Shown here: piece by piece, positions 1-11,458 of the stretch | How the letters are laid out: each line of letters opens with the position of its first letter | How positions within the stretch are numbered: position 1 is the stretch's first letter | Assembly: GCF_003573695.1 (NCBI RefSeq) | Contig: NC_039361.1 | Coordinates: forward strand, 92,336,149-92,400,148 | Origin: Papaver somniferum | Lineage: Eukaryota; Streptophyta; Magnoliopsida; Ranunculales; Papaveraceae | DNA: 64,000 nt | Direction of reading: 5' to 3' | Notes under the pieces: generated by a model | Told to the model about the DNA's origin: nothing | Databases searched by the model: none | Seen by the model: only the letters and a program-made list of their open reading frames with translations | Position numbers and translations under genes: made by a program

Positions 1-85
1 TAAAAAATCAAAAAAAAAAAAAAAAGAGTAACATCGACCCTTGCAGATAATTTCTTTTATACAACAACTAAACTAACTCATACAT

Positions 86-1481
86 TCAGCTTCTTCTCAC
101 AAATCGACCCTGCCAAACAAACAAAAATAATCAAAGTTAACCCATATGAGTGAAAAAAAAGTTGATGATCAAAGATTGTAATAATACTTTGTATTCCAAA
201 TTGCTTCTAGAAATGAGATTCCCTTATTAAGGTCAAGCGAGGATTCTTAAGTAGTCGTCGCTACCGTTCGTAGGGCAGCCGGTTAATTTGGTCACCAACA
301 TACAGAAAATTTCAGATCATTCATGTGAGCAATTATTGGATGAGAGGTATACCAGATTTTCACCAATCAAGGGGAATAAACTTCCAATGATGGCTCAAAT
401 TATGCAAGTCATGGGTCCAGATTTTGTTTGTTGGTCTAAAAAGAAAAGGCACAAGTTTGCATTAGTACCTTCATTCTAGGGCGTTTCTCAGCATTGAGCT
501 TCCGAACTTCATAACGGATCCTCTTAGAAAACAGCCGATTTTGCCTCTTCTCTTTGTATCTTAACACCCTAGCTTCTCTCTCTTCCATCATTTTACTGTG
601 ATCTTCTCTAATGGATTGTGCCCCATCATGGGGAAGATGTTGTTCTGGTACCTTCCAGAGCATACATCCTGCAGCATCACCATACGTTACCTGCACAACA
701 TATCAAAAATGCCCAATTGGTTAAAATGAGCTTTATTCAATGTGGTATTTCGGAATATGGTAAAAAAACCACGGTTCTAGAAGGAAAAAAACCAAGGTAT
801 TTTCAGTTAAATGCGTGGTAAAAAAAAACTGACACCGACACGAAGTAACAAGACTCTCACAGTGTTGGTGCTATCTGGAGTAAGAGGGTCATCAAGGATA
901 TCAGGAACAATCTGAGATGAGCTGCAATCTCCTCCGATGTATAACGAGCCTTTATCTGACCACGCATTCATGATCACCTCATAATCAAGCTTCAATGACA
1001 ACCGTGGGGAGATTTGAGTACTAGTATTATAGTGGTGGTTACCACTATCCGGGGTGCATGTACTCATATCTTCCTCTTCTTTCTTCTCCACCACCTCCGA
1101 ATAAAAAACCCACTTTTCCTCGGTAGTGCTACTATCTATCTCTCTCTCTTTTTGCCTCAAAGCCGTTCTTAGCAACAATGAATTACCATCTAATCCGTCA
1201 CTAGCTTCTCCTTGGAAACTATACGTTAGCGACTGCGGAGATAACGATTCCTCCTGCTGCTCTGTCGAACACTGCTTATCAACTCCTTCTATTGAATCCC
1301 ATAAAAGACCAGTCAAAGAAGCAGCTCCACAATCAGTAGTAGTATCAAAGAAATTATAAGTAACTACGGTGCTGTTATGATCTTCCTCATGTTGCAGATC
1401 TTTCATTCTATGATTATTTTTATCACTTTCCTTCATTAATGACCTTTTTGGGTGTAAAGGAAATAAGTTGATAAGAAGCTG

Positions 1482-1512
<31 letters not shown>

Positions 1513-1733
1513 CTCATCTTTTGATCATCTCTAGTATCGTTCTTCGAAAGCTGTCTTCGTAAATCACTAAGAAACTTATGTTTTCTAGCTTTCTTAGCCA
1601 ATGGTTTCGACTTGGATGATTGTTGAGGTTCATTAGTGACGCTTTTTTTCTTGCTTTTTTTGCTGAGAACAGATCGAGAACTGCTGCTACTTCTCATTCT
1701 CATTTTGACCTTATTCTCACTGTTAGACCACAT
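86..1733 (-). CDS. CCT-domain protein (CMF-type, 3 exons)
   Basis: Spliced gene with exons 1733-861, 690-469 and 109-86, giving 372 residues. Introns 860-691 and 468-110 begin GTGAGA and GTACTA, end in TTGTGCAG and TTTGGCAG, and are both phase 0. Residues 329-371 form a CCT motif; the second intron cuts it after RPRMK, and the tiny last exon supplies GRFVRRS and the TGA. The N-terminus is basic and Ser-rich, followed by ten Asp at 75-84, an LFPLHP motif at 90-95 and a conserved-looking block [15 protein letters not shown] from 249. CCT proteins are nuclear regulators of light, flowering or plastid functions. The LFPLHP and AWSDKGS blocks suggest the CMF group (ASML2/CIA2-like). CIA2 and CIL are somewhat longer, about 420-435 residues as I recall, so the exact orthologue is unsettled. 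The reading frame is intact, so the gene is probably functional. Confidence 0.88.
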
Positions 1734-2237
1734 TGTTGAAACTCTTCTTTGTTAACACTCTAGTCTCAATAATATAAATTTCAATGAAGAAGAAAATACA
1801 AGGAAGATGCTAGAAAATGAAGAAAAAGTGTTGCACAATTTCACTTGGGTTTTAGGTAGGGATCGGATGGATGGATAAATGAGTATAAAGACAAAACAAA
1901 AATCAATAATCTGATCTTAGCTAGAGTTCAAAGGGATGAGTTTTTATGACATGTGGCTTTCTATAATTGGTAGATTTCATGGATTCTCGTGTTATCCAGA
2001 TTCCCTCCTATTCATAGTTTATAAGCTAGATCTTGTGTTACCTATCACTGTTGCATCTACATGTACGTATGGGGTAATTAGGGTTGTCATGCGCCCATTG
2101 TGATGCAACTAGATGCAGTTGACAGGAACCGAGGTTGCAGTCTCATCTGTTAAGTAAGCATTGAGTGTTAAACTTTTTACACTCTCACCCAGTCTTTTCT
2201 ATCTTAAACATTTTTTTTTTCTTCTCTAATTTATATT
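1734..2237. promoter_or_regulatory. Upstream region of the CCT gene
   Basis: AT-rich non-coding DNA directly 5' of the minus-strand CCT gene, where its promoter and 5' UTR should lie. I see no coding potential and no certain TATA box. The interval ends at a small MITE. Confidence 0.4.
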
Positions 2238-2318
2238 ACTAACTCCTTCCCATTATTAAATGATCTAATCTAATTTAGTTATAAAATAGGTCACTTCATA
2301 GTGGGATCGAGGGAGTAT
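2238..2318. mobile_element. Stowaway-like MITE
   Basis: A short element of about 80 bp with inverted ends. The left end reads ACTCCTTCCCATTATTAAATG and the right end, reversed, reads TACTCCCTCGATCCCACTATG. Both resemble the CTCCCTCCGT-type ends of Stowaway (Tc1/mariner) MITEs, and TA dinucleotides flank it. It has no coding capacity. Confidence 0.6.
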
Positions 2319-3051
2319 ATCTTAGTGAGCGTTACTGCTGTGTTTATAACCGGAATTCATTTACATCTTTCGATAATGCCCCCGAATCACCGATTAAAAG
2401 AGATGGAGCAAATCGACTCAAATGTGCTTATTTTTCCCGTAAGGTCGATAGCTGTCTACAGAGAAAAGACAATCGGAGGAAGTGGAGGAAGGTTTTCGTA
2501 AAGTCAAAACTTATCCACGACCTTGTTTCAATACGAATTACTAACTAGTCGATGAAACTAAACTAAAAGAAATGGAGAAAAAGGAGACTTTTTTGCCACG
2601 CTTTTGTAAGATTTGGAGGGTAAGACTGAAGAGAAGAGAGATACTACACATTAATAGAGATCACAACTCACGATTAGTTTGTGTCGTATATGGAAGGGAC
2701 ACTGCTACTCTTCCCGAGGAATCTGCGGTTTCCACAGAGATAGAAAGTGATGATGATGGTTCGGTTGATGATTTCAGTAAGAAAAGTAATCACGGATCCT
2801 TGCATGAAGTCGATGGGAAAAGGGTAACTAAGCAGTGATAGGTCTATGATCAATGTCAGTATGGGGTTTGATGTCAATGGAGTTTGGAGTCTTTGGACGC
2901 ACCTTTCTTGTTTTTTCTGTTCTATGAATGTGGGGTCCTTATTTATACCTCTCTACGTATTATTAATAGTCACCAAGTTTGAAGCTTACATAAGCACACC
3001 CGATAAATATTTGAGCCTAGCTGGACTTAACATGGTCCAAGTCATATTGTG
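2319..3051. other. Unassigned intergenic stretch
   Basis: Between the MITE and the LINE 3' end. Short open frames on the plus strand (2301-2501, 2572-2838, 2846-3052) show no recognisable domain. The middle one encodes a basic start and an acidic Ser/Asp stretch. I assign no gene. Confidence 0.4.
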
Positions 3052-3430
3052 ATTTTTCTTTTCTACTTTTCTTTTTCTTAATTTTATTTTATAATAAAAC
3101 AGAGTAAGTGCCCAAGAAGAGCAACTAACTCTAGATTACACAACTTTGTTGGGATGGGCTAAGACTAGCACCATGTTGAAGAACCACAGTTAGATAAGGG
3201 GTATTACATATTTTCTCAACAGTCGAAACATGAAAAGACCGGAGAGTATCAAAAAATTGTTGGAGGTTAGGACCTTTCCAGTTTAAGTTTTGTAATAAGT
3301 TTGACTGAGTGGAAAGTTTTGCTAATCTAATAGCCGAGAGGTTCTGATGATGAGCTACTTTAATTAAGTCGCCTAAAACAAAATCAATAGCTTCAAAATT
3401 TCCCCCATGAGTCTAGTTGAATCCTACTTG
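3052..3430 (-). mobile_element. LINE 3' part (RNase H tail and 3' end)
   Basis: The 3' portion of a minus-strand LINE whose upstream part is at 15581-16865. If the intervening LTR element and one copy of its AAATC target duplication are removed, the RNase H-like frame continues across the gap, apart from one TAG, for about 60 codons to a TGA near 3250. A 3' UTR follows and ends in an A-rich tail (minus-strand AAGAAAAAGAAAAG) near 3052-3090. The target duplication of the LINE itself was not found. Its left and right flanks do not obviously match, so a rearrangement is possible. Confidence 0.65.
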
Positions 3431-3435
3431 AAATC

Positions 3436-5910
3436 TGAAAAGGCGGGGGTCTAACAACCACACCCAATATTTCGTTTGATAATATGAATAGACAAACTCC
3501 AATATACTTTCAAATGAATCAACTAGACAGTTAGACTCAATCTAAAGAAAAGTATATCAAAGAGTTTTATATCTCTATCTCTCAATTCAATCTGCAATCA
3601 GCAAATAGGAATTTGTGAGCCCGATTGAATATAAGAGAAATAACATGAACGGTATCAAAGACCAATATTCAAAGATCAATCAATTTCAATCAACAACCAA
3701 AGGTTGGATTTACCAATTGATCGATTCAACGCACAAAATATAATGCGGAAAAGAAATGACACAGACACCAGAATTTTGTTAACGAGGAAAACCGCAAATG
3801 CAGAAAAACCCCGGGCCTAGTCCAGATTTGAACACCACGATGTATTAAGCCGCTACAGACACTAGCCTACTACCAATGAACTTCAGATTGGACTGTAGTT
3901 GAACCCTAATCAATCTCACACTGATTCAAGGTACAGTTGCGCTCCTTGCTTCTCTGATCCCAACAGGATACTACGCACTTGATTCCCTTAGCTGATCTCA
4001 CCCACAACCAAGAGTTGCTACAACGAAAAGTCGAAGACTTGATAAACAAATCTGTCTCATACAGAAAAGTCTATAGGAAGATAAATCTGTCTCCCACAGA
4101 AATACCTACGAGTTTTGTTCCGTCTTTTGATAAATCAAGGTGAACATGAACCAATTGATATACCAGACTTATATTCCCGAAGAACAGCCTAGAAATATCA
4201 ATCACCTCACAATAATCTTAATCGTATGGTAGCGAAACAAGATATTGTGGAATCACAAACGATGAGACGAAGATGTTTGTGACTACTTTTTATCCTGCCT
4301 ATCGGAGATCAAATCTCGAGCCAATCTTAGAGAAGATAACTGAAATATGATAGAAACAACAAGATCAGATTATGCAACTACAGAGAAAATAGTTGGGTCT
4401 GGCTTCACAATCCCAATGAAGTCTTTAAGTCGTTAACCTACAGGATTTGGTGAAAAACCTAAGGTTAAAGGAGAATCGACTATATCTTATACAACTAGTA
4501 TCACACAAGATGTATGGGGATTAGATTTCCCAGTCGCTAGAGTTCTCCTTTATATAGTTTTCAAATCAGGGTTTGCAATCAATGTTACCTTGGTAAAAAA
4601 GCATTCAATATTCACCGTCAGATGAAAACATGATTAGATTCAAGCTAATATATTTCAACAGTTAGATCGAACTTAGCTTGTTATACACAAATGAAATGTA
4701 GCTTCATTTAGGTTTAGTAACCGTACCTAAACGTGTACACCATGTTGGCTCAACCGTAGTTAACCGAGGTTAATTATCTGAACACTCTCATATCAACCTT
4801 ATTCATCTTAACCATAAATAGTTCAAATGACTCAAATGAAACTAGTTAAAGAGTTTTTCAATTGCTATATTCTAATAGAAGTATACAAGAACACAATTGA
4901 AGCAAAATCGGTTTGATTCACTCGAATCAATTCATGAACATTATAGCCACGGTTTGCAAAGAATGCATTCCTTGATATATAAATGTATTAGTTCATGAGC
5001 CAATCGATTTTATAACTTTAACCACTCAAGTATGCAAACGGGTACGCATACTTAAGTAGCCGGTCTGAGTTTGGGTTCGCCAGTATGCAAACGGGTACGC
5101 ATACTTAGTACACTTCCAAAACCTAGCAGAAATTCCCAGACCTATACCTTACGCAAGTATGCGTACCGGTATGTGTACTTGGTACACGGAATTTCACAAC
5201 TACAAGTATGCATACGGGTATGCATACTTTAGTTCCGGTCATGGATCACATACATGCAAGAATGCACACTATGTTTATAATCCAATGATGGTGAAGTATT
5301 CTAAACTCTTATTTCGATCATTGAAACTTTCTTAGAGGATGATAATAGCCGTTTTCACACACTAGCATCAAAGCAATTTTCAATTTATTGAAATAATCAT
5401 AACGAAACATTCCAAGTCTAAACCAAATGATTGTCTCACACAAACCATGTAAGATGTTACTCGGTGATTTTCACATGATCATCATTTGACTTTCGTCAAG
5501 AATATAAGATGAACTTGGTTGAAGCGAAAGCTTACCAACACATATTCCGAGAAATATGTAAGCGAGTTAAACTCAACTCGAAATCTCAAATGTGTATAAT
5601 CGAAAACTATATAGTAATACGACTTTTGTCTCAATATAGGAGATAAAGTAGAAATAGACTTTCCAAGTGATAGATGAGTTTTAGTCTCCACATACTTTTT
5701 GTTGATGAAGTTCCACAAGCTCTCCTTAGTAGTTCTTCTTCTTCAATTGATGAACGTCGTGAAGTCTAATGCTCAAATACACAATCTATCCTAGTCCGAG
5801 ACACTACTATAATTAAACTAGAAATCAAGACTTATAGTTTTGATCACTAACATTGACAAACAAGCTTGAGATAGCAACGCTTGTGAGTTCGGCCGAGCAG
5901 TGCTCTAACA
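3436..5910 (-). repeat. 3' LTR of family A copy 1
   Basis: A 2475-bp LTR that on the minus strand starts TGTTAGAGCACTGC and ends in CA. U3 carries four imperfect palindromes of the form GTATGC..AC.GGTA.GCATAC at 5028-5232. A TATA box (CTATATAAAGG, minus strand) lies at 4549-4557, which puts U3 at about 1.4 kb. The polypurine tract is just inside, at 5912-5923. Confidence 0.9.
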
Positions 5911-5911
5911 G

Positions 5912-5923
5912 TCTCCCCCTTTG
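5912..5923 (-). other. Polypurine tract of family A copy 1
   Basis: The minus strand reads CAAAGGGGGAGA next to the 3' LTR start. This is the usual primer for plus-strand DNA synthesis in LTR retrotransposons. The same motif precedes the other family A LTRs. Confidence 0.8.
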
Positions 5924-6401
5924 TAAATTTTAGTGACAAAACTATCAATACATATGAATTACAAAACAAATAAACTTTGTAGCTTCTCATACAAATGCTT
6001 GATCTCCTTGGTACTTCAACATTACTCGAAATCTTCGTCACTTTAAAGTACTCCAATGATTCCAAATGTGTTCAACTCAGCATCATAGTTGTTGAAGATC
6101 CGTAGCTATAACAATGAGAAGACAGTTGCTCTCAATCATCGTTATACAGTGTCATAGTATCATTACACAGCATCAAAGTTCAATTGTATCACAACTTTTA
6201 TAACAATACTATGGTGATATGTATCACCCCCCTTTAGTCAATACTTCATCTCACAATGAAAACCACTCTCCCTTACATAATGATCTGTAAACCATATGTA
6301 TTTGTAGTGTGAACTACACATCAATTCTCCCCCTATTTGTCAACATGAATTGGAAAAGGTACGAAAACTAGTGGGATCCTCATGAAATTTCCATAGAGAT
6401 A
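5924..6401 (-). other. Non-coding 3' interior of family A copy 1
   Basis: Sequence between the polypurine tract and the nested retroposon. The same blocks recur on the plus strand at 43470-43957 and 49480-49920 in copy 3, so this is a shared untranslated region of the family. It has no ORF. It ends in CATAGAGATA (6392-6401), which is repeated after the nested insertion. Confidence 0.7.
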
Positions 6402-7658
6402 AACAACTGATGATAAATAACTGGAGGAAGATCTTAATAGATCTTTTACTGAATATCGTGAAGCTCAGCTAAAATTGATTAGATGTAAAAACGCTATTGC
6501 TACGAAAAAAGATCTTGCTGAACGTCAAAAATCTGCTCATGTAGAACATGCATATGTTATGCAAACTCAGACAGGTAATACGAAGTCTGTGGAATTTCAG
6601 TCCGTGCAGAATTTAGGAATACAACCAACGTTCGTCGCTAAGAATAACTCTGAAAGTAGGTCTGTATCCAAGCAAACTACAACTCAGGCCCTGACTACTT
6701 CTCAGGGTTTGAATATTAAAAAAACAACAAGGGTCTGATTTATAAACAAATCCAGTTTTGGATACTACTTATGTGTCCGTGTATAATTCAACTTCTAAAA
6801 AGGATTGGACACCAGTAAAGGGTTTCAAGCAAGCTGTCGGTGATACAAATGATGGATGGACGCAAGTTAAAGGGAAAAATAAAGGTAAATATTTAATGCC
6901 TATGTGTGATGCTTTGGAAAGCTCATCTGAAATGGTTATCACAATTTTTTTTGCTTCTCTAAATTCAGATTTGGGTTTTAAAGATGTTGTAGAAGAGTTT
7001 CAAAGTGTTACTGAAAGTATAGATGAGGAAGATACTGAGTTGGATGTGGCAAGTATGGTTGCTGAAGTTAAAAATTCCAAAGAGTGGGGTACAGTTCATG
7101 ATGGAAAAATAAGAAGAAAAGGAAGAATAGGGCTTCGATTAGAGCTATCAATCTAGAGTCAGTGGAGAATGTAGTTGAGAAGACAACTTTTCTTGACAGA
7201 TTGGAGGCTATAAGGCAACAAAGGACTGAAAATTTACTCAACAAGGAAGAGCTTTAAGCGTTAGGAAACATTAAGGATGATGAGGTTCGTTTAAATTTCA
7301 TTAGAGATCCAGAGGAAAGAAATGAGTATTTTAAGGAAGTTCAAGAATAATAAGAGAGAATGAATACTCCACGGAAGAATCCTATCACTACAACTTATGT
7401 TAATGCTAGTGGAACTAAATTAACTAAAGAAGAGGTGGAGGCTCTTGATTTGGTTTCAGATGAGAATCTTAGAGAAGATTTCATTGAAAATGACTCTTTT
7501 AAAGAAGCGTGTATGAAGGAACTCAATAGAAGTGAAGAAAATTAGGCTTTTTTTTTCTTTTTTTCTTTTTAAATTTGTTGTTTTTCAGGGTTCTTGAACT
7601 CTTTTGTGTTTTTCTCTTTTTTGCTGAAGTAAGCCTTTGGACTTAGCAGAAAAAAAAA
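6402..7658 (+). mobile_element. Poly(A)-tailed non-LTR retroposon with decayed ORF1-like gene (copy 1)
   Basis: A plus-strand insertion in family A copy 1, flanked by the duplication CATAGAGATA (6392-6401 and 7659-7668) and ending in a poly(A) run at 7650-7658. It carries a broken ORF in pieces at 6475-6738, 6758-7156 and 7360-7545. Visible stretches include GWTQVKGK, FLDRLEAI, LNFIRDP, TYVNASG and LTKEEVEAL. A second copy at 52119-52706 shares the C-terminal protein and the 3' tail GCTGAA.TAAACC. No reverse transcriptase is present: the stop codon is followed by only ~110 bp and then the tail. The likely explanation is a LINE derivative that keeps only an ORF1-like gene and is moved in trans. 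The tryptophan-rich GW..VKGK block recalls plant LINE ORF1, but the identification is tentative. Confidence 0.6.
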
Positions 7659-10600
7659 CATAGAGATATTTCATGACCAAAAGAGAACAACATCCCAACT
7701 TGTTTCGATGATTTCACATAGTCGAAACTTAGTGTATTCATCAAGGAGTTTATAAATATACAAGATAACCCCTACAATATTACAAAATCGCACTCCCCAC
7801 AAAGATTTGGCAATTAAGCACAAGTTCAAATAAGAACTCTCCCCAATAAAATGTCACTCCCGAAAGAACAACAAGAGCGACCTTACTTTTACAAGAAAAG
7901 AAGGATTTCTTTGGATATTAAAAAATCACATGAAACATGAATTTGTATCCAAAAACCTCAATTGAATTAACCACAAGAAAAAGATCAATTCAATTGGTCG
8001 CTCAACATAAGAGAACTTACGGATCAACACAGTATGTACACAAAGATGTGGATCAGGGAAAGACCAATAATGCGGAATAATAAAAGATTCATTTTATTTT
8101 TCATCACTATTTGCACAATGGCATTTAATAGACTTAATCTTTGTAAACAAAAGTTCATCATTTCTTCCATCTATATTTGCATAATGACATAAAAGTCTTA
8201 ACTTTTGTAGTCAAAAGTTCATTATATCTTTTATCAATATTTTCATACCGACATATGATAGAGTTAACTTTTGAACAAGTATGGGACTGTCAAGGTTCAC
8301 GAATGTAAACAATATATCCCATAACACTTTGCAATATATAAACCAAAAAAGATTAATACTGCAAAAATCATCTTCCAAATAAACTTTAGAATTTAAACAA
8401 ATAAATCTAAAAACATTGCAATATGAAAACGTTGGCAATAGCTATGTGTACTAACAATAATGGCTATTCCAAACCCTAGTTATCCTTCTTAAAAACACAA
8501 GAATGAATTATCATAAGAAGTTTCCTATACATTTTAGAGATTTCTTAGGGCATCTACTGAGAATTTCTTCTCATTATTGATAATGGGATCATTCAATTCC
8601 TCAAGATCACCAGAGATATCAGTTAACTCACTAAGTTCTATTTTCACTCTACTCAGAGTGTTCTTTGTTAGAGACAACATTTGTTCATAGTGAGCCCCTA
8701 ATTTTGTAATTCTTGTAATTAGGTTTCTTTGCTGAAGTAAACCTTTGGACTTAGCAAAAAAAAAAAAACATAGAGATACTTCATGACCAAAAGAGAACAA
8801 CATACCAACTTGTTTCGATGATTTCACATAGTCGAAACTTAGTGTATTCATCAAGGAGTTTATAAACATACAAGATAAACCCTACAATATTCCACAGCCG
8901 CAATCCCCACAAAGATTTGGCAATTAAGCAAAAGTTCAAATAAGAACTATCCCCAATAAAATGTCACTCCCGAAAGAACAACAAGAGCGACCTTACTTTT
9001 ACAAGAAAAGAAGGATTTCTTTGGACATTAACAAATCACATGAAACATGAATTTGTATCCAAAAACCTCAATTGAATCAACCACAAGAAAAAATTTCAAT
9101 TCAATTGGTCGCTCAACATAAGAGAACTTACGGAGCAACACAGTATGTACACAAAGATGTGGATCAGGGAAAGACCAATAATGCGGAATAATCAAAGATT
9201 CATTATATTTTTCATCACTATTTGCACAATGACATTTAATAGACTTAATCACAAAAGTTCATCCTTTCTTCCATCTATATTTGCATAATGACATAAAAGG
9301 CTTAGCTTTTGTATTCAAAAGTTCATTCTATCTTTTATCAATATTTTCATACCGACATATGATAGAGTTAACTTTTGAACAAGTATGGGACTGCCAAGGT
9401 TCGTGAATGTAAACAATATATCCCATAACACTTTGAAATATACAAAACCATAAATATTAATACTGCAAAAATCATCTTCCAAATAAACTTTAGAATTTAA
9501 ACAAATAAATCTGAAAACATTGCATGATGAAACCGTTGTCAATAGCTATGTGTACTAACAATAATGGCTATTCCAAACCCTAGTTATTCTTCTTAAAAAC
9601 ACAAGAATGAATTCTCATAAGAAGTTTCCTAGACATTGTAGAGATTTCTTAGGGTATCTACTGAGAATTTGTTCTCATTATTGAAAACCCATTGATAATG
9701 GGATCATTCAATTCCTCTAGATCACCAGAGATATCAGTTAACTCACTAAGTTCTCTTTTCAGTCCACTCAGAGTGTTCTTTGTTAGAGACAACATTTGTT
9801 CATAGTGATCCCCTAATTTTGTAATTCTTGTAATTATGTTTCTTTGCTGAAGTAAACCTTTGGACTTAGCAAAAAAAAATAAAAAAATATAGAGATACTT
9901 CCTGACCAAAAGAGAACAACATACCAGCTTGTTTCGATGATTTCACATAGTCGAAAGTGTATTCATCAAGGAGTTTATAAATATACAAGAAAGACCCTAC
10001 AATATTCCACAGCCGCACTCCCCACAAAGATTTGGAAATTAAGCACAAGTTCAAATAAGAACTCTCCCCAATAAAATGTCACTCCCGAAAGAACAACAAG
10101 AGCGACCTTACTTTTACAAGAAAAGAAGGATTTCTTTGGACATTAACAAATCACATGAAACATGAATTTGTATCCAAAAACCTCAATTGAATTAACCACA
10201 AGAAAAATGATCAATTCAATTGGTCGCTCAACATAAGAGAACTTACGGAGCAACACAGTATGTACACAAAGATGTGGATCAGGGAAAGACCAATAATGCG
10301 GAATAATCAAAGATTCATACTATTTTTCATCACTATTTGCACAATGACATTTAATAGACTTAATCTTTGTAAACAAAAGTTCATCCTTTCTTCCATCTAT
10401 ATTTGCATAATGACATAAAAGGCTTAACTTTTGTAGTCAAAAGTTCATTCTATCTTTTATCAATATTTTCATACCGACATATGATAGAGTTAACTTTTGA
10501 ACAAGTATGGGACTGTCAAGATTCACGAATGTAAACAATGTATCCCATAACACTTTGCAATATATAAAACCATAAAGATTAATACTACAAAAATCATCTT

Positions 10601-10931
10601 CCAAATAAAATTTAGAATTTAAACAAATGAATCTAAAAACATTGCAAGATGAAAACGTTGGCAATAGCTATGTGTACTAACAATAATGGCTATTCCAAAC
10701 CCTAGTTATCCTTCTTAAAAACACAAGAATGAATTATCATAAGAAGTTTCCTAGACATTGTAGAGATTTCTTAGGGCATCTACTGAAAATTTCTTCTCAT
10801 TATTGAAAAACCCACTGATAATGGGATCATTCAATTCCTCTAGATCACCAGAGATATCAGTTAACTCACTAAGTTATCTTTTCAGTCCACTCAGAGTGTT
10901 CTTTGTTAGAGATAAAATTTGTTCATTGTGA
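7659..10931 (-). repeat. Three-unit tandem array (~1.1-kb period) in family A copy 1
   Basis: Three near-identical units at 7659-8768, 8769-9887 and 9888-10931. Each starts at (C)ATAGAGATA and ends at GTTCAT.GTGA. Units 1 and 2 continue into a 75-79-bp tail (8694-8768 and 9809-9887) that ends TTGGACTTAGC plus poly(A). This tail matches the 3' end of the retroposon copy at 52.1 kb. Unit 3 instead continues into the second ORF. Each unit contains conserved family A untranslated sequence plus the C-terminal part of the second ORF (minus strand, for example 8534-8750 and 9658-9850). Small indels and substitutions separate the units, so the array is real and not a copy artefact. Confidence 0.85.
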
Positions 10932-11179
10932 GATATTTCTTCCAAAGATGAAACGATTTGAGATTTTAAATCATTTCTATTTCTGATGAAATCTTCCACC
11001 ATAGCCCTGAAGTTATTATCTTAATGACAAACAGACAAAACGCAGTTAGAGGAGGAACCTGAATCACTAACCGTAGCCTTCACCTTTTTCTTTCTTGAGG
11101 GAATGATTCCTTCACATAGATACACATTGACAGCTTCTATTGAATCTCTTTTTGTAGTACCTCTAGTTATAGTTGCCAT
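10751..11179 (-). pseudogene. Second ORF of family A copy 1 (coiled-coil-like, broken)
   Basis: A frame that starts at ATG 11179-11177 (MATITRGTTKRD) and ends at TAG 10753-10751, about 142 codons. A stop near 11021 and a frame slip near 10875 interrupt it. It has a lysine-rich patch (SRKKKVK) and a C-terminal helical region rich in Leu and Glu (LSELTDISGDLEELNDP) that looks like a coiled coil. It lies downstream of gag where pol would be expected. Copies 2 and 3 carry ORFs of similar length at the same position. It does not resemble a known retroelement enzyme. Its function is unknown. Confidence 0.55.
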
Positions 11180-11458
11180 GAGACTGTATCTTTCAAAAAA
11201 AAAAAAGTGAAGTACAATTCTGATCACAAGTGAACATAGATAGACTTATTAGAAAACTAACCCTAAAGAACTTCTGAAAAAGTCTCCACGGTATACGTTC
11301 CATTATCTATCTTAACAACAAAATATTCACTTTCTCAAAATAACTTTTAGTCATAAATGGAATAACGAAAAATAACCAACATATTTTACAGGACTTGAGA
11401 AACCTTGATGTGATCCTTATTCCAAGTCAAAAATAAGGACTCATCACATTACTATGAT
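11180..11458 (-). other. Spacer between gag and second ORF, copy 1
   Basis: AT-rich stretch between the gag end and the second ORF start. I see no further coding signal. Confidence 0.4.

Noticed and set aside
288..479. Plus-strand 63-codon frame near the window start
   Set aside because: It lies within the second intron and end of exon 2 of the CCT gene on the other strand, and has no recognisable domain.
1126..1359. Plus-strand frame inside the CCT gene
   Set aside because: It is a shadow of exon 1 on the opposite strand.
5028..5232. CRISPR-like or satellite array
   Set aside because: The palindromic units are few, unevenly spaced and confined to LTR U3 regions. This is a plant genome without CRISPR arrays.
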